From contig NC_051852.1 in assembly GCF_905115235.1 (NCBI RefSeq), forward strand, positions 140,726,027-140,790,026: DNA of 64,000 nt, written 5' to 3'. The notes under the pieces are model-generated. The model had not been told where the DNA came from. It saw only the letters and a list, made by a program, of their open reading frames with translations, and made no database searches. The stretch is from Hermetia illucens (taxonomy: Eukaryota > Arthropoda > Insecta > Diptera > Stratiomyidae). Shown piece after piece: positions 1-10,824 of this stretch (positions within the stretch are counted from its first letter, which is position 1; the number at the start of each line of letters is the position of its first letter). The position numbers and the translations under genes were made by a program.

Positions 1-732
1 AAAAAAAGAGTGGGTCGGTCACGTCAAGAAGCGTATGGGGTCGCACCAACGAAAAATGGAAAAATAAAGGTGTTGGTGGAAAGGGTAAGGGGAAGTTGAT
101 TCATCAGCTTATTGGATAGCTCACAAATTTTATGGGGTCGCGATTCGTAGAAACTCCTATTCCTCCTATATGAAAAATGCCATTGGGCTGCTCCTTATCA
201 GATAATGACCCCCAACAGTCAAAATGCTCCGCGGCAAAGATAGTTGGTGCAAGTGGCTTCAGACCAAAAGAATTTTAGAGACTTTATAGCATGACAGAGT
301 GCCCATAAATCGCTCAATCGTCAAACTACTGAAAACGATTTATCAAAGTGTCTCATCGGATGATTTAATGGAAAGGCGTCCCTACTCAAAATAACAATGA
401 GTCACTTAACGGCTGTGTTTGGAGCCCGTTTTCCAAACATTTGCATTCGGGGAGGCAAGTAATCAAAGTTTTAGCGGTGTTGATCTTCTACGAAGGATTT
501 TCATGGATTCTACAAACAATGGTAGCCACGGGATCGCCTTGGGATATCATGCTGAAACGTACGTCGCTCAACTCGACGAAAACCGTATAGACCGCTGCGA
601 GCGCAGAGTCGACGGGGCAAAAAGCGCCCGGATTGGATAGAGGGAGGGGAATGTGCTCACCTGGATCAAATTCGGGACGAGGAGGGTGAGCTTTACATCC
701 CTGCCACAGCAATTAAGTTTTGTACCGTTTTT
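1..732. other. Unassigned leading stretch
   Basis: No gene or known element could be recognised here. Short open frames exist (for example 419-640 on the plus strand) but they carry no motif I know. The stretch has the look of decayed transposon sequence. It ends where a palindromic repeat tip begins. Confidence 0.4.
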
Positions 733-1864
733 AAGGTTTTGTTTAAAACAAAACCTTATTAAATCGGTTCAATGTCTGTCTGTCCGTCTGTCTGTCACAA
801 GCACTTTTCTCAGAAACAGCTATACCGATTCACACGAAACTTGGTGATAAGGTGGGAACTGTAGACCCCCAGACAAGCAGTGAGTGATATCCTTCTAGGT
901 TGAATTTAGGGCGGGTCCCGCCCCCCCCCCCCCCCCCCCATGTAAAAGAGAGGTGTAGAATTTTTTTCACCGAATGTAGTCATGTGGGGTATCAAATGAA
1001 AGGTCTTGATTAGTACTTTTCGAACCCGGTCTTAGTTTTGAGATTTGTTAAAAAGGCGAGGAGTGGGAGGGGTGGAAAGTGATGGTTTCTTTAACGGACC
1101 CATTCTCAGAAACTACCCAACCGAAATCTGAAAAAAATCATGAAGCTGCCTCTATATGGTACGCAGGGTTCAAAATATTCTCCGCATCGATATCTATTAA
1201 AATTAAGTTAATAATAGTATATTACCATATTTTTGGGCAAATTGAGTAAAACCCCCCTTAAGTTTATCCCAGAGTTATAAAAGTTGGTAGTAGTATAAAA
1301 TATAATATGAAGCATATTATCTCCACGTTTCATCAAAGTCATACCATTACTAACAAAGTTACAGTAGTTCAAAGTTGACTTTCCCCTGTAAATTTACTGG
1401 AACTAAATATCAATATCACATTGAAGGGGGTCAGACATGCTAAATGCAAATACATAACGGGCTACGTACAAATGGAATAGTTCTACACTTAAATATACAC
1501 ACAGAAGAAGCAAACAAAACCTTTCATACCTGAAGCGCCCAGCTTCCGGTTTTCCGACTTGTTTATCTTTAAACGCGATTTCCCAAAAGTTACCTTTTTC
1601 GGACTTGCTCAATTTTTTTTTCTCCATTTGTTCAGTAGAGATCCCTCTCTGATCGACCGTGCACAATTTTGAATTTCTTTTTTATTTTCACTTTTCCAGC
1701 ACACAAAGGTAAAAACTTGGGTGCGAAAAGAATGTTTTTTTTTCAAAATTGCATTATTTAAACAAATTTCCCATTGAAAGAAATTCGCTTCGGCCGATTA
1801 TAGTCAAGACCACCATTTATTAAAAAAGATATCATTTTTAATGTTTTGTGTAAAACAAAACCTT
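733..1864 (-). repeat. Palindrome-tipped interspersed repeat, copy 1
   Basis: The copy is bounded by two near-identical palindromic tips, 733-757 and 1840-1864. Each reads roughly AAGGTTTTGT, a short centre, then ACAAAACCTT. Just inside the left tip is a TGTC-rich tract (about 773-796). Reverse-complemented, this end matches the right ends of the copies at 32.5 and 35.9 kb. The inside holds a phrase close to TATCAAATGAAAGGTCT, which recurs near 22.6 kb. No transposase is seen, so it is probably a non-autonomous DNA element. The superfamily is unknown. Confidence 0.6.
921..939. repeat. Poly-C homopolymer (19 C)
   Basis: A run of 19 consecutive C lies within the palindrome-tipped repeat. Runs this long are rare in an AT-rich genome and are prone to length error in sequencing. 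Confidence 0.9.
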
Positions 1865-1903
1865 ATTTATATTCTAGATACCTCCATTATCATAACTTCT
1901 TTT

Positions 1904-3250
1904 TTACAAAGCCCAGACCCTAATGTAGTCTATCTGAAGATGTGAATCGTCACTCTTGCCGTAACTCCAGGTAGGTAGCCATCCATCGTGTGCATTCCAG
2001 AAATTAGTCATTAGATGTGATGAGTTCACCCACGGCTCACCCTGTGGACTAATGGCTTGAACGGGGAAAAAGTTACCTTCCACGGCCAAATTGATAAGAA
2101 AATGGAACTGGAATAGGAAAGGATTTATCAAAAGAAGTTAATAATAAATCAAACCAAACCTGTTCGTCAAATGGTGCATTAACCCCTCCCTTGGTCCATA
2201 CATTTGCAGACTCAGGAAAATGAGCTCCAAAACCGCCAAGTTTCCAAAATCCATCTCCAACTGTAACCGTTCCTATTTCATCTTCATCCACTTTAAAAGT
2301 TATATGATCTGCAGCCCATTCCAGTCGATAGTTATGAAAGTCGAGATTATAACCTTGTCCCGGTGGAGAGTTTCTTTTACTTGAAAGGCTTGCTATGCCG
2401 TAAGGATCGGTTTCACTGAGACCATAGTTCAAAGTTGCAGAAAGCCGTTCCACCCCAATTTGTTTACCCCAACGAGTTAAATTTGGATTTCCACGAGATT
2501 CCAGAATATCAATCTCTCCAGATTTAGGCCAAACACCATAGACATTGTCAGTGGGAAGCATCCATATGGCAGGCCATAACCAATTTCCAGTTGGTATCTT
2601 CGCTCGAATCTCCACTCTACCGTATTTGAAACTGAAGGAGTTAATGGATCGTATCCGAGCACTTCGAATGGGATTCAGAATGTCATCTGGAGTTCCTGTC
2701 CGAGAGCAACCATTCGGTCTGGAGCTAGTGCACTCGTCGCCAATGTCTATGGTCCCTGAGGTGAGAAAATCCTCGCCAAATTTGTCTGATGTTAGGGTCG
2801 GCTTGATGTGTAGGATACCATTGTTAACATAACAATTTTCTTCGTCACTCACATACCACTGTAATTCATTGTTCTAAAAAAATGTTAGAAGAATTTAATT
2901 TTAGGTTGTTTGCGACATGTTTAACTTCGATTTTTAGACCTACCCCTCCACCGTCTATATTAACTTCATGTTCCCAGATATTCGCATCGAAAAAATCGAA
3001 ATTTTCTTCAAAAATCAGATCTCCAGAACAGAAAGGACCTACAAGTAGTATTGGTTGCTATGTAAAAGTTTTCCTATAAAAGGTTCTGCAAAGGGGATTT
3101 AAGGGTTTTTGAAAAGGAATTGGTGCTTGATGGATTCTTACCAGGATCTGCTACAGAACCGCTGGCTTCTGTTGGAGATTGACGGCATTTACCCATAGCC
3201 TGATTTACTATGGAAAAAGTTATAAATACGAAAACTTGCTTCGAAATCAT
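1904..3250 (-). CDS. GH16-1: secreted GH16 beta-1,3-glucanase-like protein (diverged paralogue)
   Basis: Four exons on the minus strand: 3250-3142, 3038-2944, 2873-2160 and 2107-1904. All introns are GT-AG, with phases 1, 0 and 0, and they join into 373 codons. The start MISKQVFVFITFSIV begins a hydrophobic signal peptide. The mature part starts near a Cys-rich KCRQSPTEASGS stretch that is shared with the other three genes. The catalytic E-x-D-x-x-E motif (E188-I-D190-I-L-E193) is intact, so hydrolysis of beta-1,3-glucan outside the cell is predicted. The length fits insect GH16 glucanases without the N-terminal glucan-binding domain. Compared with the paralogues it has unusual residues where they read GATMHFG (here SATLNYG) and NLAVGGxNFFPDD (here NLAVEG-NFFPVQ). 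It is the only member in this orientation. It could be a specialised or relaxed copy, but no break is visible in the reading frame. Confidence 0.85.
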
Positions 3251-3267
3251 GCCTTTTCGCGATATGC

Positions 3268-3317
3268 AGATTTACTGAACAGTTGAATACGAGAAACAGC
3301 CCCAGACACGGGCTATA
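3268..3317 (-). promoter_or_regulatory. Core promoter of GH16-1
   Basis: A TATAGCC box (3317-3311) lies about 33 bases before an arthropod-type initiator TCAACTG (3286-3280). A degenerate version of the downstream element found in the paralogues follows at 3279-3268. The predicted leader is about 34 bases. The TATA/initiator wording closely resembles that of GH16-2. Confidence 0.5.
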
Positions 3318-3329
3318 CGATTATACTTT

Positions 3330-4972
3330 GTAAGGTCTCTATTCAGAGTGAATAATGAATGCGTACTCCCTCGTTGCATTCCATTGTTTACTATCAGCAG
3401 TTACATATGCAAATTTACAGATCAATCATAAAACACGCAGGTCTAAAGTAAGTCTCATTATAGTTTTGTATGTTTGCTTTATGAGCGGAAAATTGCAGGA
3501 GCCATTCACTATAGCCTTAGAGCTATGAAGCAAAGTGAAACCATACCTTGAAAACAACGGTATGGTAATAAATTTGTACTTCATAGGACTATAAACCAAT
3601 CTCCACATTGAGCCCAGCCTCGTGATACCAGCAAAATTGATGATCCGGACCTAAATGACTCCACTATACTATAACCGTCTTCTTTTTAAAGTTTTGTGGA
3701 CAATGTCCTGCCTACAGAGTCGTAGGAAAAGATCACCAGATACGGTGTGAAAATCGTGTCCACTCCTTTGAAATTAAAAAAAATTATCTATTCCGCCCCC
3801 CGATATGACGCCGACTCTGAGGAGTGCAGCGCTCCAAGTGAAGAACGTGGATTCCACTAATAACTAATCCGAGCCTAACACCTGCACAAAGGAAGGTTTA
3901 TCCTGCCACTGCCTTGAAAGGCCTTGCTTCCAACCGTGCTTCTAAAGTTGTACTCAGTGAGCCAACGACTGCTTTAGCGAATTCTGTGGTGGTGTATGTG
4001 GTTTCTATCAACCCCCCAAAAACTGTCGAAGTCAAAATCTCTATACTTACCTCAAGCCTGAAAACTGACAATGTCTTCTTTAGGGAATTCTCCCTCCATC
4101 TTCGGAACCTATTCCGGTGGGAGTTCCAAACTTGGCTCCCTAAAATTTGTTGGACCAGGCTCCTACTAATAAAGCGAAAGTCCCGCTCTTGTATGATCTC
4201 GTAACCCAGAGGAAAGTTATCCAGTCTTAGTTGGAAGAATTATGATTGTAGAAACAGCTCTTCTTAATTTACACTCACTACAGCTATATACAGGTCAGTT
4301 GGAGGAGCCCGAAAGTCCTCTTCAAGGATCCTGTTAATGTTAATAGGCTCCGAATTGATCGTTTGACTTCCCTGGGCCTCAGAGCCTTTAAATCTTTCAG
4401 ATGTGCCGACAGATATGGGGTGATCAAAAATATCCCGCTCTGTTATGTCATGCACCTGTGAGGTCAAAAAATGTCTATTGCGTAGAAAGATTTCTCACAG
4501 GTTAGGGAGAAATAAGTAGAATCTACCAAAAATGTAGAAATTATTTCGATTAGAAACATAGCTGTTACAGAAGCTGCTCGTGAATAAAACAGTTGCAAGG
4601 TTCGAATAGTTATGATAACTTTTTCCCCCTCTCTTCCCATTAAAGGGGCCTCAAGGCCCAAATGTACCACTCTGGATTCTAATAGAAGTCCCAGAGGCTC
4701 AACCAAGTTTAGTAATGTTATAAAGAAGAGAAGCCTGGGCTTGATCCAATAGAAGACCCCAGCAATAACACCTCCCAATGTTTTCAAACCAACGCCCCTG
4801 TCTATGAAAATCCTTTCTAGGTTGCAGTAACGAAGTACTAGAGAAAAATTAGAAAACTATTGCAAATATTCTATGAACCTGTTATAAGATCAGATGATCA
4901 GGATCTAAAGAGTAAGGTCTCTGACATCATGAAGACACTTAATCAAACTGATTTGAAACGTGATGATAGCAT
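3330..4972. other. Unassigned intergenic stretch upstream of the RTE-A copy A insertion
   Basis: There is no clear gene. Open frames at 3914-4204 (plus) and 4464-4787 and 4264-4467 (minus) have no recognised domain. The last part (4860-4972) translates to a plausible coding fragment (QIFYEPVIRSDDQDLKSKV) that continues in frame beyond the inserted RTE-A copy. It may belong to the same decayed Jockey-like element that becomes recognisable from about 5.87 kb (inference, weak). Confidence 0.3.
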
Positions 4973-5753
4973 TGATGAAAATTCTCATCAATGGCGCATC
5001 AACCGGTATAAACCGGATGCCTGCCTTAATAAGAAACTCCAGATATCCCGGTTTTGCGGCGAGGTCCACCAATTTGATATCCCTAAAATCTGTCTGGCGT
5101 CCTTGCCTACGCCATCGATATAGATTTTTCGGGCTGGATCATCTTCATCCATTCGGATTAAGTAACCTACTCACCGCAGCCTATTGAGCCGGATTTTATT
5201 CACAACCAGACGGTCATGGTATCACCCATAGATTTCGTCTTTGTGTACGCTACGGAATCGTCCATCCTTATGTAGGGGGCCAAAAATTCTTCGGAGAATT
5301 CTACTCTCGAGCGCAGCCAAATCTCCGAAAAATATATCAGACCTGGGAAGATCATAGTCTTGTACAATAAGAGCTTTGACCCTATGGTGAGACGTTTCGA
5401 GCGGAACAGTTTTTGTAAACTGAAATAGGCTCTGTTGGCTGACAACAACCGTGCGCGGATTTCATCGTCGTAGCTGTTATCGGTTGTGATTTTCGACCCT
5501 AGATAGGAGAAATTATCATTCCCGTTTGACAGGTACGGGTTGGTGCTGACGTTGCCACCATATACTTTGTCTTGCCCTCATTGATGTCCAACCCAAGATG
5601 TCGCGCCGGTTGTTCGATCTGACTGAAAGCAGTTTGCACGTCTCGTGTTGTTCATTCCATGGTGTCGACATCGTCAGCATAGATCAGGATCACTTTTTCC
5701 AGAGCCAGGTTAAAGAGGACGCACAATAGGGCATCTCCGTGTCTGATGAAAAT
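4973..5753 (-). mobile_element. RTE-A LINE copy A, 5'-truncated, with 10-bp target-site duplication
   Basis: The insert 4983-5743 is the reverse complement of the 3' part of the full RTE-A element. It runs from its tail inward to the region around the YADD box. It is flanked by TGATGAAAAT at 4973-4982 and again at 5744-5753, a direct repeat expected of target-primed insertion. The frame is decayed. 5' truncation is typical of LINEs. Confidence 0.85.
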
Positions 5754-7108
5754 ACTTCAAATCGTAAGGACAAATAAATCAAACATAGAATATTATGCTA
5801 ATAGCAACAACTTTGATATTCTTACCCCCCAAGAAACATATACTATTAACCAATCTCCCCTTTGAAAGTTTAATTCCGGTTTTAATCTAATAGCTAAGTT
5901 TAGGGAAGGCAACTATGGTGGCGTCATTTTGGCGTTCCGCAAGTCCATTTGTTTTCGCCAAGTCAACTATGTTTCAGATTATGATATTGTCATAGCTAAA
6001 ACACTCTAAGTCCCTTCTAATTTCGTGATTGTGTCAGTCTATCTCCCTCCCAGTATCTCTAACAGGGAGTTCAACACGGCCTTTGGAAGACTCCTCACTT
6101 TTTGTGAGAAATATAACAATCACTGGGATGTTAATGCTAGATCCCAAAAGCTGGGTGACTACCTCGCTCATGGCAAAGGCATGAGATTGAAGGGTGCTGC
6201 CCTCAGCTCCCCATTTAATTTTCTTAATAATGGGATGCCCACTTTTTGAACCCACCGTCTACGCCTAATCAATTGGGCTCAATTCTAGACAAAGCTCTTG
6301 CTAATTCTTCTAATCAATGTTGGCATTGGAATTATTGATAGATTATGGATAAAATATCCAATGGTCACCACACTCCCATTTGCGGGAAGCGTTGGCGTGA
6401 AACTTAGTCTGACTTATTTGTGACAAAAGATGTCAAGTCCTTCTGGAAATTCATGAGGGGTTTTTGTGGTTGCTTTAGCGAAAAATCCCCATATTGAGAT
6501 CCTAAGAAAAGCCTTGAATATCTTGATTTTCAAGCTAGGCATTATCGCCCCCTTTCCCCCGCTTTTCCAGATATCCTTACATATCCCACTGTTTCTCAGC
6601 CCTTCTCTCTAGAAGAGCTAACTGCTGCTTTGCTTAGGCACAAGCACTTATCAGCATGTACGCTGATTGTCGCTGGAAACATTCTCTGCGCTGCTAGAGG
6701 GGCTTAACCTAATTTGGTGCAAGGACTGGTCTATTATTCAGGTGGCACCCATCTTAAAAACAATTAAGGACTCATAACTTTTGACCAGTTGCCGCCCTAT
6801 TGCTACTCTTACTGTGTTTGCCAAAGTACTCAATTCTATAATCAAGGTTCGTATCAATTATTTCATTGATGAAGACAAAGTCCTACCTGTTAACTGGTAT
6901 GGCTATTAGAGAGGCAAATCTACATCTGCTTGCATCAATGATATCCTTTTGCACTTTTCGATAGCAAAAGGTTAAGGTCAGCAGATGTTGACTGTGGTGC
7001 TGGATGTGAAGAACGCCTATGAGAAGGTTGAGCTGGCTACCCTTAGCGACAAAATTTCATATTGCCGCTTTCCTGCTGAAATTGTTTTACGGGTATCAAA
7101 GATATTGT
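5754..7108 (+). mobile_element. Jockey-like LINE remnant, 5' part (endonuclease and start of reverse transcriptase)
   Basis: A decayed LINE ORF2. At 5870-6250 the translation includes GGVILAFRKS, VSVYLPPSISNREF and WDVNARSQKLGDY, which resembles the apurinic-type endonuclease with its DxNA motif. At 6540-7100 reverse-transcriptase fragments follow, including VVLDVKNAYEKVELATL, in the position of motif A. There are many stops and frame changes. The element breaks off at 7108, where an RTE-A fragment begins, and resumes at about 7712. The Jockey-group assignment rests on the style of the RT motifs and is tentative. Confidence 0.6.
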
Positions 7109-7711
7109 CCAATCAACACCATATTCCAACAGGTTTCAATCGCTTGCCGCAGAGAAAATATCTGATCTGTTGCTGATTTATCTAGAGTGAAGCCTCTTTG
7201 GTATGGACCAATGATGTCGCGGACGTAGGGCTATCCGACCTAATAAGATAGGGGAGAATATCTTATAGGTGGTACTCAGCAACGTGATATCTCTATAATT
7301 GCCGCACTGCGTGATATCTCCCTTTCTAGGTATCTCGTTGCCAGCCGTCAGGCATTGATTCGCTGTCCCAGATCAGTTGATGAACCGCTTTGTGTAATTG
7401 GTCACATCCATATTTAACCAATTCGGCTGTAATTCCATCGGATCCTGACGACTTATGCGAATGGGACAGACTTCTATACTTAGTGGTGGCTCTGGTTGTT
7501 CAGTTCATCAAAATAATCAACCCATCGCTCCGACGCCAATTCTGTCGGAAATTAGATTTCCCCTTTTGTCTCGCCAGGATGAGCATCGTGGTGGGTAAGG
7601 CTTCATACTGCTGACTGTGTTGGTAAAAGTTATACGCCTGGTGCGGTTGCTCCCTGTACTTTTCGAGTTCATAGACCTGTTGGTTCTCCAGGTTACCTTT
7701 TTCCGTCTGTG
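7109..7711 (-). mobile_element. RTE-A LINE copy B, internal fragment inside the Jockey-like LINE
   Basis: Reverse complement of the RTE-A segment from the basic linker (ENQQVYELEKYREQPHQ) to the LEYGQQ region just before RT motif A. It lacks both the RTE-A 5' end and the repeat-type 3' end. It sits exactly between two halves of another LINE's RT domain. No target-site duplication was found, so it may have been trimmed or rearranged after insertion. Confidence 0.75.
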
Positions 7712-8560
7712 GAGACGTTGTCAACGTGGGAAACAAATTTTCCGATCTCTTGCCAGTAACATCAAGAGTACTACAAGGATCCATTTCAGGACCTACCTTA
7801 TACAACATTTTCACGGGCGCGGTTCGCATTCCTGAGACCGGCACTGACATTATCCAATGTGCCGATGACACCCTTATCTTCGCGTCGAACGTCCGTCCCA
7901 ATAAGGCCACTAAAGGAATAGAAAAATACTTGGTACTTCTCTGTAAATACTTCCGCTATTGGGGCATTAGAATAAATCAGGCAAAAACGCAGCTGTGCAC
8001 TTTTAGGAGACAATCTAGGTACCCAGGTTATAGAAGTATCCATAAAAATGCTAAACGCTTGAAACTTAAAATCTGAAATACAACAGTGAGCAACTCACAG
8101 ACCATCAAATACTTGGGATTTAAGTTTCAGGAATTCCTCAAATTTAATCCGCACCTGGAGCCGACTATGAATAAAGCACGCGGCGCAGTTAGTAAGATCT
8201 ACTATCTTCTTCGCAAGAAAATAAGTTTTAGTGCCAAAGCCAAACTAATCTTTACAAGACCCTGATAAGATCCAGCATCTGTTACGGATCACCCGCTCCA
8301 ACCCTGTCATGAATAAATGCGAAGCGTTTGAACGCTAAATACTAAGATATTGCAACGGTCTATCTTATAACTGGAAGACTAGAAAGGTCGGGGAAAAGCG
8401 CCGAAGTATATCGGTCAGCAAGAGTGAAACCGCTTCGAAAATATGTTCTCAATTTGATGGAAAGGTTTTTCGAGAAAACGGAATTCGGCAAATCTACCAA
8501 CAGGGTAGCACATCCTCATTGGCCATATTTTTCAGGTCCTGCCAAATTGTGAGTAATAAC
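7712..8560 (+). mobile_element. Jockey-like LINE remnant, 3' part
   Basis: Continuation of the element at 5754-7108. The frame 7726-8076 carries RVLQGSISGPTLYNIFTGA and then IIQCADDTLIFASN, a degenerate YADD box (Y to C), followed by RINQAKTQLCTFRR. The thumb region (NNSQTIKYLGFKFQEF; ARGAVSKIYYLLRKKI) follows to about 8270 with frame changes. The order matches what should come after the motif-A fragment at 7.0 kb. Confidence 0.65.
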
Positions 8561-8578
8561 CTAAAACTCTCCATCTTT

Positions 8579-9278
8579 CATCATCATCATCAACGGCGCA
8601 ACAACCGGTATCTGGTCTAAGCCTGCCTTAATAAGGAACTCCAGCCATCCCGGCTTGGCGCGTCCACCAATTCGATATCCTCAAAAGCTCTCTGGCGTCC
8701 TGACCTACGCCATTGTTGTGCGCCATCTTAGACAGGGTCTGCCTCGTCTTCTTTTTCTACCATTGATATTGCAATTATAGACTTTCCGGGCTGGATCATC
8801 CACATCCATACGGATTAAGTGACCCGCCCACCGTAATCTATTGAGCCGGATTTTATCCACAACCGGACGCTCATGGTATCGCTCATAGATTTCGTCGTTA
8901 TGTAGGCTACGGAATCCTCCATCCTCATGTAGGGGGCCAAAAATTCTTCGGAGGATTCTTCTCTCGAACGCGGCCAAGAGTTCGCAATTCAATTTCGTCG
9001 GGATACCGAATTCTGTCATGGTTTTACCTTGGCTATTCTATCATAGGCAGCTTTAAAGTCGATGAATAGATGGTGCAACTGTTGTCCATATTCCAACAGT
9101 TTTTCCATCGCTTGCCGCAGAGAGAAAATCTGATCTGTTGCTGATTTGCCTGAAATGAAGTCTCTTTAGTATGGGCCAGTGATGTTCTGGGCGTATGGGG
9201 CTATCTGGCCTAGCAAGATAGCGGAGAATATCTTATAGATGGTACTCAGCAACGGGATACCTCTGTAATTGCTGCACT
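8579..9278 (-). mobile_element. RTE-A LINE copy C with internal deletion
   Basis: Starts with the family's ATC-repeat 3' end and runs inward. On the minus strand FGIPTKL is fused directly to NCELLAAFERRIL. In the full element these are about 660 bases apart (roughly 13067 to 13728), so the copy carries a clean internal deletion spanning the YADD box. It ends in the motif around CSNYRGI, where a different RTE tail begins at 9279. Confidence 0.8.
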
Positions 9279-9560
9279 TTGCGTTGGATTAATAGCGCAA
9301 CACGCCATGATCAGATCCGAAATGAAGATATCCACGATCGGTATGGAGTTGCATCGATTGTGAAAAAATTGCGAGAGAGGCATCTTCGTAGGCATGGTCA
9401 CGTAATTCGGGCAGATGATAACTCATTTGCCAAAATAAATCTGAACATCGAAGCTGATGGTACGTAAGCGACTAAAAGGCCGGCCGAAAAAACGATGGCT
9501 TGGAGTTTTGAAAGCCGCGCGATTGCATGCAGATCAAGTCTTTGATAGAGCAAAATGGCG
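9279..9560 (+). mobile_element. C-terminal fragment of another RTE-type LINE
   Basis: The translation reads TRHDQIRNEDIHDRYGVASI and LRERHLRRHGHVIRADDNS, the conserved tail of a widespread insect RTE-like polymerase ORF. It then decays through a frame change into a piece resembling GRPKKRWLG. A second copy of this tail is at about 41.87 kb. Confidence 0.7.
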
Positions 9561-10824
9561 TAACCGATCATGGCATTAAAAATCCCATGAGGAAAAAGAA
9601 GGGATAGTGTCAAAACTATAACCGCTACAAAGGAGTGAATATAAAGCATTTTTTTATAATGTTTCAATATTTTCATCTTTTCTCCTCTTCATAAATATTC
9701 ACAAATCACGTTGAGCAGAACGCTTCGAAAAATGTCAAAAAGAAATCCTCTGATAGCCTACTCTTTGTGTATTATAAAGCCCTTAATCTGCTTTAAGACA
9801 GACAAAATTATGAAAATTTATACCTTCCTTTTTGGAATGTACTCACCAATCACGTGTAACGCGTCATGAACAGAATTTGTAAACAATAACAATTACTTTG
9901 CACTCGCAGAAGTAACCGTCTCAGGCTTTTTATCTGTAACTACTCAGATTAGCTAACAGTTATCAATCATCAACAAAATGAATGCTAATTATGCACATAC
10001 ACCGGTGACATTATCGATAACCAATAATTAGTCATTTTTTGCCATTAAAGTACAATTACTTATTCAAAACGAACCATGTTTTCGCTTCAGATATTAAAGT
10101 TTGATAAGCGAACTCAACGTTTTATAAAGATTGCTATGTTCCTTATCTATTCAAAACTCTGACAATGTGTAGATGGTAGTGAGTTGACAAATTTTCATTA
10201 ATCCATGGGATCTTTACTATTAGATGTACTGATAACGTTACACACATCGAACAATGCCATTTTAGAAGATAGTCTAATCTATAATGTAGCCGAGGTGAAA
10301 GTTATAGAAATATTTCGTTTCACAAAAGCTAATCAGAAATGTGAAGATTTTAGATTGAAAGAGGCTACCTCGAAAATAGAATAGCTTTGCCATGAGATTA
10401 CAAAACGCTTATTGACTACCTGATCTTTTGATTAACTGGTATTCAAATGGATGCGAAAGTTGACTTTTGTGACAAAGAAAATTTAGCTTTTAAACAAAGA
10501 CAAATCAGATATCAAAAGCTATGAGCTTGCACTAGATTTTCTCTCATCTCATACGTGTAACCTCTTAGGCACACAACTAGAAACGTCGCCTACCTTACTG
10601 ATACCTTAATAGACCAGAGTTACACTTCTTGTAATCGGCATTCAGTCTAATGTTGCAGCTGCTTCCGTCTCAAAAATAATCTTTGCAGCGCTACAAGCTC
10701 GTTTACAGCCATGACACCTCTAAGTTGATAGTACAGGTTCAGTTAAGACGGACTCGAGACTAGTGCCTTATTCCGGCTCTGAACATAAATTCCTATAAAG
10801 AGTTGGTGGTCAAAGGGTAGTATA
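9561..10824. other. AT-rich intergenic stretch
   Basis: No gene or element was recognised. Several GATA-type sites (TTATCA/TGATAA) are present around 9.95-10.26 kb, like those upstream of the glucanase genes. There is no adjacent coding sequence. Confidence 0.4.

Noticed and set aside
773-796. TGTC microsatellite as an independent simple repeat
   Set aside because: The same kind of tract lies next to the tip in every copy of the palindrome-tipped family, so it is part of that element.
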